This document shows positions 20,468 through 28,833 of a DNA stretch of 64,000 bases, piece after piece. Source of the DNA: Salinilacustrithrix flava. GTDB lineage: Bacteria; Actinomycetota; Acidimicrobiia; Acidimicrobiales; Salinilacustritrichaceae. The translations under genes were made by a program, and so were the position numbers. The stretch spans positions 1 to 64,000 of the forward strand of contig JAMYFF010000012.1 in the NCBI GenBank assembly GCA_024128875.1, in the 5' to 3' direction. Positions within the stretch are counted from its first letter, which is position 1; every line of letters starts with the position of its first letter. The notes beneath the pieces were generated by a model. That model saw nothing but the letters and a program-made list of their open reading frames with translations, did no database searches and was not told the DNA's origin.

Positions 20468-22157
20468 GGTCGTCCCGGAGGGTCGCCGGGGTGCTCGCCC
20501 AGTCGTAGATGCCGAGCCCGATGCTGCGGGTGTCGGTCGCCGCCTGCCGGAACGCCAGCAGCTCGGCCGCGGTGACCTGGTCGCCGATGCCGCCGATCAC
20601 GTGCACGAGCGCTCCCGGGTCGGCGAGATCGATGCGGAGGCGTCGGACGTTCTCGGTCGTGTACCGGTACGGATCCCGCCAGATGGAGTCGACGGGCCGG
20701 TTCGTCCAGTAGCTCATCGGCATCCACGCGTCGTAGTGGTCGCAGATCGAGGTCCACGGGAAGTCAGGCCAGTAGGACGGGTTGAGGATCTCGGTCACGA
20801 CGGGTGGCAGCACGATCGCCGCGAGCGGGATGGCGCGGGGCACGGTCGCTCGGGCGTACCGGCTGAGGGAGACGAGGTTGGCGTTGCGCGCCTCCGGGTC
20901 GGTCTGGGCGACGGTGGGTTCGATGTCGACGGCCACGCAGTCGACGTCGAGGCGGGCGATGGCCGCGACCTTGCGCTGGTCCACGGCCGGGTCGGCAAGC
21001 CCGGGGAGGAACCAGGCGCAGGTCCGCATGCCCCTGCGGTGGGCCTGGTCGAGGAGCAGCGCCAACCGGGCCGGTTCGACGATGTCGGTCGGTGCGTCGA
21101 TGCGCGTCACCTGGATGAAGAGGGTCTCCATGCCGGCCGCGGCCATGGCGTCGATGTCCGCCGTGCCCACCGAGGGCGAGCCGCCGGTGTAGGTGAGCGA
21201 CCAGTCGAACAGGTCGACCCACGCCCCGGTCCCCTGCAGCGGCCGCAGCGTCCGTCCGACCGCATGGGGCATCGAGCCGCCGCCGCCGTTGGCGCCGACG
21301 CCTCGCGCGATGTCCCAGCCGTACCAGTACCCCGACGGTGCGACCCGCCGTGCGCCACCGAAGGCGTGGAGCCCGCCCCAGCCGTCCAGCACCCACCCGC
21401 CGTCGCCGGCCCGGTCCATGACCACACCTCGGGCGATGTCCCATCCCGGCCACGTCGTGGTCCCGGCGATCGGTGCCGCACCGAAGGGGTGCAGGCGGCC
21501 CCAGCCGTCGACCACGTAGCCGGCGGACGCCCCGCCCTGGCACCACGAGGTGATGCCGCGCGCCAGGTCGACGCCGGGCAGGTACCACGCCGTCCTCGCC
21601 GGCGCGCCGCCGAAGGCGTGCAGGCCGCCGTAGGCGTCGAGCACCCACCCGGAGGTCCCGGAGGCATCGCACGCATCCAGGGCGACGCCCCGCGCGATGT
21701 CCCATCCCGACCAGTAGGAGGCGACCGCCACCGCCGGTGCGCCGCCGAAGGGGTGGAGTCCGCCCCACCCGTCCAGCACGTACCCGGACCTCCCGTCGGG
21801 GCGCAGGGCCAGGCCGCGCACGATGTCCCAGCCCCGCCAGTACCCCGTGGGCGCGACCCGGGGTGCGCCGCCGAAGGCGTGGAGCCCGCCCCAGCCGTCG
21901 ACGACGTACCCGGAGCGCACGTCGGCTCGGGTCACGACCGCCCGGGCGATGTCCCAGCCCTGCCAGTAGCTGCCCGGAGCGACGGCTGGCGCCCCACCGA
22001 AGGGGTGGAGGCCGCCGAAGCCGTCGAGCACGTACCCGCCATCGGGGACGACCGCCGGCGCGTCCTGGGCGGGTGCGGCATCGGCCGCTGCGCCCGGGAG
22101 CAGCAGCAGCGCCGCGCACGTCATCGCCGCGATCGACACCCGACGGATCGGACCCAT
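20457..22157 (-). CDS. secreted protein with six WGGLH repeats and a glycosidase-like C-terminal domain
   Basis: A 566-residue protein with a signal peptide (residues 1-27). Six repeats of about 42 residues follow to about residue 300. Each has the core GY-V-(L/V)-DGWGGLH-(P/A)-FGGAP, then Y-W-x-GWDIARG. The remaining 260 residues look like a TIM-barrel glycoside-hydrolase-type domain, with strands ending in acidic residues (VDCVAVDIEP, DAWMPMSYW), but I cannot name the family. The repeats could form a small propeller or solenoid that binds cell-wall sugar. It starts with ATG at 22157. Confidence 0.75.
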   Translation of the reverse strand: MGPIRRVSIAAMTCAALLLLPGAAADAAPAQDAPAVVPDGGYVLDGFGGLHPFGGAPAVAPGSYWQGWDIARAVVTRADVRSGYVVDGWGGLHAFGGAPRVAPTGYWRGWDIVRGLALRPDGRSGYVLDGWGGLHPFGGAPAVAVASYWSGWDIARGVALDACDASGTSGWVLDAYGGLHAFGGAPARTAWYLPGVDLARGITSWCQGGASAGYVVDGWGRLHPFGAAPIAGTTTWPGWDIARGVVMDRAGDGGWVLDGWGGLHAFGGARRVAPSGYWYGWDIARGVGANGGGGSMPHAVGRTLRPLQGTGAWVDLFDWSLTYTGGSPSVGTADIDAMAAAGMETLFIQVTRIDAPTDIVEPARLALLLDQAHRRGMRTCAWFLPGLADPAVDQRKVAAIARLDVDCVAVDIEPTVAQTDPEARNANLVSLSRYARATVPRAIPLAAIVLPPVVTEILNPSYWPDFPWTSICDHYDAWMPMSYWTNRPVDSIWRDPYRYTTENVRRLRIDLADPGALVHVIGGIGDQVTAAELLAFRQAATDTRSIGLGIYDWASTPATLRDDLRG

Positions 22158-22223
22158 GCGCCGATCGTGCGCCGAGCGGCCGACCGTCGGTAGGGCACAA
22201 GGGCTCTGGTTCCGGCGGGGTCC

Positions 22224-22238
22224 ATGACCTTGGGCCCT
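22224..22238. promoter_or_regulatory. DosR-box-like element upstream of the DUF1918-CBS operon
   Basis: ATGACCTTGGGCCCT keeps the GAC of one half-site and a full G-N-CCCT second half, at the same spacing as the box at 18900. A poorer copy lies at 22201-22214. It is 63 bases before the DUF1918 ATG. By itself this match is only suggestive. Confidence 0.4.
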
Positions 22239-22300
22239 GTCCGCTGAGGCTCGCCAGGAGTCTGATGACGGGGAGAGTTCGTCGATGTCGAGGAGGACCC

Positions 22301-22516
22301 ATGCACGCTGCCAAGGGAGACCGGATCATCATCCGCGGTCACCGGGTCGGTGAACCGGACCGTGACTGCGAGGTGCTCGAGGTGCGCGGCGATGACGGCG
22401 GGCCGCCCTACGTCGTGCGCTGGGGGGACTCCGGGCACGAGACGCTCTTCTTCCCCGGCTCCGACGCCGCCCTGCAGCACTTCGATGCTGCCGACGCAGG
22501 AGGGGCGCGGTCATGA
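22301..22516 (+). CDS. DUF1918 domain protein
   Basis: A 71-residue protein of the DUF1918 family, an SH3-like small beta fold common in actinobacteria. The conserved start AAKGDRIIIRG, then EVLEVRG and YVVRW--GHETLFFPG, are all present. Its role is unknown, but in mycobacteria and streptomycetes such genes often sit with stress-response genes. The ribosome site AGGAGGA precedes the ATG. Its TGA overlaps the ATG of the CBS gene. Confidence 0.85.
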   Translation: MHAAKGDRIIIRGHRVGEPDRDCEVLEVRGDDGGPPYVVRWGDSGHETLFFPGSDAALQHFDAADAGGARS

Positions 22517-22962
22517 GGGCCATCGAGGGCATCCGCCGCTCCGGTGTGGCCATCGGCCCGGAGCGCACCATGCGCGAGGCCGCCGAGATCATGGAGCGCT
22601 CCGGTGTCGGCGCGCTGGCCGTGCTCGACGGGGACCACCTGGTCGGGATCGTCACGGACCGCGACCTGGTGCGCCGAGGGCTCGCCCGCCGTCTGGACCC
22701 CCACGCCCGGGTGGACTCGATGATGTCGAGCCCGGTCGTCACCATCGAGGCCGACGCCGACCTGCGAGCCGCCTATGCCATCTTCCGGGAGAACGCCGTC
22801 CGCCGCCTGGCGGTGACCGAGCGCGGGCGCTTCGTCGGCGTCCTGTCGATCGACGACCTGCTGATCAACCTGTCGGCCGATCTCGCCGACCTCGTGCGGC
22901 CGGTGACGGCGGAGACGATCTACGGCCACCGGGACAGCCCGGTCCCCGCGACCCGGAGCTGA
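22513..22962 (+). CDS. CBS-domain-pair protein
   Basis: A 149-residue protein made of two CBS domains (about residues 8-60 and 70-125). The signature TDRDLV closes the first domain and SIDDLL the second. CBS pairs bind adenosine nucleotides or nucleic acid and act as energy sensors. Stand-alone pairs of this size resemble the hypoxia-induced Mycobacterium protein Rv2626c, a DosR target. It is translationally coupled to DUF1918, and a branched hairpin follows it. Confidence 0.87.
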   Translation: MRAIEGIRRSGVAIGPERTMREAAEIMERSGVGALAVLDGDHLVGIVTDRDLVRRGLARRLDPHARVDSMMSSPVVTIEADADLRAAYAIFRENAVRRLAVTERGRFVGVLSIDDLLINLSADLADLVRPVTAETIYGHRDSPVPATRS

Positions 22963-22994
22963 GCGCGCCCGGGGCTGCGGCCGCAGCCGCTCAG
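22959..22994 (+). terminator. hairpin after the CBS gene
   Basis: An outer stem CTGAGC/GCTCAG (22959-22964 with 22989-22994) encloses a perfect palindrome GGCTGCGGCCGCAGCC (22973-22988). It begins at the CBS stop codon and lies between convergent genes. Confidence 0.6.
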
Positions 22995-23026
22995 GCGCTC
23001 CCGTCCTTCTCAGGCGCTCCCGTCCT
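22990..23026. repeat. tandem 18-base direct repeat over the cupin stop codon
   Basis: Bases 22990-23007 (CTCAGGCGCTCCCGTCCT) are repeated exactly at 23009-23026, a period of 19. The second copy encodes the last codons and stop of the cupin gene. The first is an untranslated duplicate, probably from a small slippage event. Confidence 0.8.
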
Positions 23027-23381
23027 GCTGGTACAGGTAGAAGACCGTGCACCCCTCGTCGCCGACGGCCTCGAAGTCGTGGGCGACGCCGGCGGGGATG
23101 TGGGCGTAGGAGCCGGCGTCGAGCTCGGCACCGAGCACCCGCGTCCGTCCGGAGACGACCCAGATGTGGTGGTGGTGCCGGCGGTGCGTGTGCTCACCGA
23201 GGTGGTGACCGGCGTCGATGTGCATCAAGCCGGCGCTGGAGCGCCCGTCGGTCCAGGTGGTGCGGTGGACGGCGCCCTCGCCGACCCCCAGGGGCATCGG
23301 GGCGAGCTCGACGACCTGGTCAGCCGGGACGAGGACCACGCCGGGTTCGGTCTGTGCAGCCATGGCCGCAGCGTCTGCCAT
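23010..23381 (-). CDS. cupin-domain protein
   Basis: A 123-residue single-domain cupin. The metal-binding first motif is GEHTHRRHHHHIWVVSG, unusually rich in histidine, and the second is the AHIPAGVAHDFEAVG region. Proteins of this type bind a transition metal and act as small dioxygenases, isomerases or sensors; the activity is unknown. I start at the ATG at 23381. A second ATG six codons later is possible, and a longer upstream frame would run across the promoter. A DosR-like palindrome lies 18 bases upstream. Confidence 0.82.
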   Translation of the reverse strand: MADAAAMAAQTEPGVVLVPADQVVELAPMPLGVGEGAVHRTTWTDGRSSAGLMHIDAGHHLGEHTHRRHHHHIWVVSGRTRVLGAELDAGSYAHIPAGVAHDFEAVGDEGCTVFYLYQQDGSA

Positions 23382-23398
23382 CTCGCCACGTCGCGCCA

Positions 23399-23413
23399 GG
23401 GCCCAATGGCCCG
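23399..23413. promoter_or_regulatory. DosR-box-like palindrome upstream of the cupin gene
   Basis: On the minus strand this reads CGGGCCATTGGGCCC, i.e. GGGCC-N4-GGCCC with the same 5-4-5 geometry as the other boxes. It lies in the divergent cupin/acs promoter region. Confidence 0.45.
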
Positions 23414-23459
23414 CGACACCAGCGACCCGACCGCCCCGGGACACGTTCACGGCCTCGCG

Positions 23460-23474
23460 GGGACGAAGGACCCT
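23460..23474. promoter_or_regulatory. DosR-box-like element upstream of the acs-pdh-acp operon
   Basis: GGGACGAAGGACCCT fits the relaxed DosR consensus GGGAC-N4-G-N-CCCT at all fixed core positions. It lies 50 bases before the acetyl-CoA synthetase start. Confidence 0.5.
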
Positions 23475-23524
23475 TGCCGGGGTCGCAGGCCCCGGCGGAC
23501 GATCGGGTGCGAGGAGGAGCTCGT

Positions 23525-25254
<1,730 letters not shown>

Positions 25255-25258
<4 letters not shown>

Positions 25259-26241
25259 GCCCGCTCGACCCCGCGCACGGACGGCACCTCCTCGAGCAGA
25301 TGCTGCGGGTGCGGCGCATGGAGGAGCGCTGCGCCGAGCTGTACACCCAGTCCAAGATCCGCGGCTTCCTGCACCTGTACGTGGGGGAGGAGGCGGCCGC
25401 CACCGGGGTCATCGAGCAGCTGGAGCCCGAGGACGCCGTGGTCGCCACCTACCGGGAGCACGGGCACGCCCTGCTGAAGGGGACGCCGATGACCGCCATC
25501 CTCGCCGAGATGTACGGCGTCGCGGAGGGGTGCAGCGGCGGCCGCGGCGGGTCCATGCACCTGTTCGACATGGACCACGGCGTGTACGGGGGGAACGCCA
25601 TCGTCGGCGGCGGCCTGCCGGTGGCGGTCGGCCTGGCGCTCGCTGACCAGCTCGCCGGGCGGCCGCGGGTGACCGCCTGCTTCTTCGGCGAGGGCGCCGT
25701 CGCCGAGGGCGAGTTCCACGAGTCGATGAACCTGGCCGCCCTGTGGGATCTGCCGGTGCTGTTCTGCTGCGAGAACAACCTCTACGCCATGGGCACCGCG
25801 CTCGCCCGCAGCGAGTCGGAGACCGACATCGCGGCCAAGGCCGCGGCCTACGAGATGCCGGCGTGGCCGGTCGACGCCATGGACGTCGTCGCGGTGGAGC
25901 GGGCGGCGGCCCGGGCGGTCACGGCGGTGCGCAACGGTGGCGGGCCGCACTTCCTCGAGCTGCGCACCTACCGCTTCCGGGCGCACTCCATGTTCGACCC
26001 GGAGCGCTACCGGGACAAGGCCGAGGTCCGGACCTGGCGCGAACGCGACCCCATCGACCTGCTCGAGAGGCGCCTGCGCGACGAGGGGTCGCTCGACGAC
26101 GCCGGCATGGCCGGGATCGAGGAGCGCGTCGCATCCGAGGTGGACGCCGCCGTGGCCTTCGCCGAAGCGGGCACACCCGAACCGGTGGAGACCCTCGGGC
26201 GCCACGTGACCAGCGAGCCGACGGGAGGCGGGGTCCGGTGA
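25255..26241 (+). CDS. 2-oxoacid (pyruvate/acetoin-type) dehydrogenase E1 alpha subunit
   Basis: A 328-residue thiamine-diphosphate enzyme subunit. The cofactor motif is present as GEG (145-147) leading to NN (174-175), and the GGRGGSMHLFD region is typical of pyruvate or acetoin dehydrogenase E1 alpha. With the beta subunit it decarboxylates a 2-oxoacid and passes the acyl group to lipoyl-E2. The ATG overlaps the acs stop and its own stop overlaps the beta-subunit GTG. The substrate, whether pyruvate or acetoin, is not certain. Confidence 0.9.
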
Positions 26242-27218
26242 GCACCACGACGTACCGGGAGGCGATGCGCGATGCCCTGGCCGCCGCGCTGCGAGACGAC
26301 GACCGGGTCTTCCTGATGGGGGAGGACGTCGGCGCGTACGGCGGGTGCTTCGGGGTCAGCCTCGGCCTCTTCGAGGAGTTCGGTCCCGAGCGGATCCGGG
26401 ACACGCCGCTGTCGGAAGCAGCGTTCGTCGGCGCCGGCATCGGCGCCGCGCTCGGCGGCATGCGCCCGATCGTGGAGATCATGACCGTGAACTTCAGCCT
26501 GCTCGCCCTCGACCAGATCATGAACAACGCGGCGACGCTGCTCCACATGAGCGGCGGCCAGTGCAACGTGCCGATCGTCATCCGCATGACGACCGGCGCC
26601 GGTCGCCAGCTCGCCGCCCAGCACTCGCACAGCCTCGAGGGCTGGTACGCCCACATCCCCGGCCTGCGCATCGTCACGCCGGCCACCGTGGACGATGCCC
26701 GCTGGATGCTGCAGACGGCTCTCGACGACCCGGATCCGGTGCTGCTGTTCGAGCACGGCGCGCTCTACGGGGCCGAGGGCGAGCTCACCGACGACCTGGG
26801 TCCGGTGGACCTGGACCGGGCCGCCGTCCGCCGCTCGGGCACCGACGTGAGCCTGATCACCTACGGCGGGACCCTCCCCACGGTGCTCGCCGCGGCCGAG
26901 GAGCTCGCCGGCCGCGGGATCGACGCCGAGGTCGTGGATCTCCGGACCCTGCGACCGCTCGATGACGAGGCGATCCTCGGATCGGTGGCCCGGACGCACC
27001 GTGCGGTCGTCGTCGACGAGGGCTGGCGGTCGGGCAGCATCTCGGCCGAGATCAGCGCCCGCATCACCGAGGGCGTCTTCTACGAGCTGGACGCGCCGGT
27101 CGGACGGGTCTGCTCGGCGGAGGTGCCGATGCCCTACGCCCGGCACCTCGAGATCGCCGCGCTCCCGAGCGTGGACGGGATCCTGCAGGCCGTGGAGGAG
27201 CTGGGTCTCCGTGGGTGA
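26238..27218 (+). CDS. 2-oxoacid (pyruvate/acetoin-type) dehydrogenase E1 beta subunit
   Basis: A 326-residue partner of the preceding E1 alpha. Family landmarks are the start TYREAMRDAL, GEDVGAYGG, DTPLSEAAFVGAGIGAALGG and the C-terminal transketolase-like domain with DLRTLRPLD. It starts with GTG at 26238 overlapping the alpha stop. Its stop lies eight bases inside the E2 gene, so all subunits are translationally coupled. Confidence 0.92.
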   Translation: MSTTTYREAMRDALAAALRDDDRVFLMGEDVGAYGGCFGVSLGLFEEFGPERIRDTPLSEAAFVGAGIGAALGGMRPIVEIMTVNFSLLALDQIMNNAATLLHMSGGQCNVPIVIRMTTGAGRQLAAQHSHSLEGWYAHIPGLRIVTPATVDDARWMLQTALDDPDPVLLFEHGALYGAEGELTDDLGPVDLDRAAVRRSGTDVSLITYGGTLPTVLAAAEELAGRGIDAEVVDLRTLRPLDDEAILGSVARTHRAVVVDEGWRSGSISAEISARITEGVFYELDAPVGRVCSAEVPMPYARHLEIAALPSVDGILQAVEELGLRG

Positions 27219-28575
27219 GTTCTGCATGCCGTCCCTCGGGGCCGACATGGACGAGGGCACGCTGCTCGAGTGGCTCGTCGCGCCCGGTGATCCGGTGCGC
27301 CGCGGCGACATCGTCGCCGTGATCGACACCGAGAAGTCCGACATCGAGGTGGAGGTCTTCGAAGACGGCGTGATCGGCGAGCTCCTCGTGGAGGTGGGCA
27401 CGACGGTCCCGGTCGGCACGCCGCTGGCCCGCATCGAGGGGGCGACCGACGCCGGCCGGCGCTCCGCGCCCACATCACCGCCGGTGCCGGCCCCGCAGCC
27501 CGTGGCCCCGGCCGAGGGCCCGCCGCGGGGCGTGGCCACCACCGCCCGGACCGCGGGCCGGGTGCTGTCGCCGATCGTCCGGCACCTGGCCGACGAGCGC
27601 CACGTGGACCTCCACCACCTGGCCGGGACCGGGCCCGGCGGGGTGATCACCCGCCGCGACGTCGAGGGGGCACCGCGATCCGGGCCGGGAGGCGTCGCCG
27701 CTCCCCTCGAGCACCGCCCGACCCGCGCCACGCCGGCGGACGGGCGCACCCGGTCCTCGCCCTACGCGCGCCGGCTCGCCGCCGAGCGCGAGGTGTCGCT
27801 GACCGCCGTGGTCGGGTCGGGGCCGGGCGGCGCGGTGCTGGCCGCAGACGTGCCGGCGGCGGCGCCGGTCGATCGGGACGCCGGCATGCGCGACGCCATC
27901 GCACGGGCGATGGCGCGCTCGAAGCGGGACATCCCGCACTACTACCTGCAGACCACCGTCGACCTCGGGGTCGCGCTCGACTGGTTGCGGACCCGGAACG
28001 AGGCGTGCCCGGTCGTGGAGCGGGTGCTCCCGGCCGTGCTCCTCCTGAAGGCGACGGCGAGCGCGGCCGCCGAGCACCCCGCCCTCAACGGTTGGTGGGA
28101 GGACGGGCACCGGCCGTCGTCCGACGTGCACCTCGGGGTGGCCATCGCCCTGCGCGGGGGTGGCCTGGTCGCCCCCGGGATCGACGGCGCCGACCAGATG
28201 TCCCTCACCGAGCTGATGACGGCCCTCCGGGATCTGACCGGGCGCGCACGCGCCGGTCGCGTCCGTCAGCGCGAGTGGACGGGACCGACGATCACGGTCA
28301 CGAACCTCGGGGATCTCGGCGTCGATGCCGTCTGGGGGGTCATCCGACCGCCGCAGCTGGCCATGGTCGGCTTCGGTGCCGTGCACGACGAGGTCCTGGC
28401 CGTCGACGGCGCCCCGGCCGTGCGCCCGGTGGTGGTCGCCTCACTGGCCGCCGACCACCGGACCAGCGACGGGATCGAGGGCGCCGCCCTCCTGTCGCGG
28501 ATCGCCGCCTTGCTGCAGGATCCCGACGCGCTCGACCGACCCCACCCCCACCCCACCGGAGGAGCAACACCATGA
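27211..28575 (+). CDS. dihydrolipoamide acyltransferase E2 with two E1/E3-binding domains
   Basis: A 454-residue E2. One lipoyl domain (about 1-78) has the modified lysine at Lys42 in DTEKSDIEV. Two peripheral subunit-binding domains follow at about 118-152 and 182-214. The catalytic acyltransferase domain spans 225-454 with the active-site histidine in ADHRTSDG. Two adjacent subunit-binding domains are unusual, since one is normal. It starts with GTG at 27211. Its stop overlaps the ACP start. There is no E3 (lipoamide dehydrogenase) gene in the operon, so E3 must come from elsewhere. Confidence 0.9.
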   Translation: MGEFCMPSLGADMDEGTLLEWLVAPGDPVRRGDIVAVIDTEKSDIEVEVFEDGVIGELLVEVGTTVPVGTPLARIEGATDAGRRSAPTSPPVPAPQPVAPAEGPPRGVATTARTAGRVLSPIVRHLADERHVDLHHLAGTGPGGVITRRDVEGAPRSGPGGVAAPLEHRPTRATPADGRTRSSPYARRLAAEREVSLTAVVGSGPGGAVLAADVPAAAPVDRDAGMRDAIARAMARSKRDIPHYYLQTTVDLGVALDWLRTRNEACPVVERVLPAVLLLKATASAAAEHPALNGWWEDGHRPSSDVHLGVAIALRGGGLVAPGIDGADQMSLTELMTALRDLTGRARAGRVRQREWTGPTITVTNLGDLGVDAVWGVIRPPQLAMVGFGAVHDEVLAVDGAPAVRPVVVASLAADHRTSDGIEGAALLSRIAALLQDPDALDRPHPHPTGGATP

Positions 28576-28826
28576 CCGCCCTCACCGAGAGCGACGCCCG
28601 CGACCTCATCGCCAAGGTCCTCGCCGACATCGCCCCGGAGGTCGATCTCGACGGTGCCCGGCCCGACGGCCAGCTCCAGGAGGAGCTCGGCCTCGACTCG
28701 ATGGACTTCCTGAACCTGATGATCGGCATCCACGACGAGACCGGCCTCACCGTCCCCGAGCGCGACTACCCCGCGCTCAGCACCCTCGACGGGGCCATCG
28801 CCTACCTGGCCGAGCGCACGGCCTGA
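28572..28826 (+). CDS. acyl carrier protein
   Basis: An 84-residue acyl carrier protein with the phosphopantetheine serine at Ser43 in ELGLDSMDFLNL. Negative charge and four-helix periodicity fit the family. It is coupled to the E2 gene by an ATGA overlap, and no ketosynthase or other fatty-acid gene is adjacent. It is therefore unlikely to be the housekeeping ACP. It may receive acyl groups made by the dehydrogenase or the synthetase in the same operon, which is an inference. Confidence 0.88.
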   Translation: MTALTESDARDLIAKVLADIAPEVDLDGARPDGQLQEELGLDSMDFLNLMIGIHDETGLTVPERDYPALSTLDGAIAYLAERTA

Positions 28827-28833
28827 TCCGCGG

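Noticed and set aside
20457..22157. DNA repeats suggesting a mobile or satellite element
   Set aside because: The periodicity is at protein level with diverged codons, and follows the coding frame of a secreted repeat protein.
22931..22946. Another GGGAC...GTCCC palindrome
   Set aside because: It lies inside the CBS coding sequence and has a six-base spacer, unlike the four-base spacer of the promoter set.
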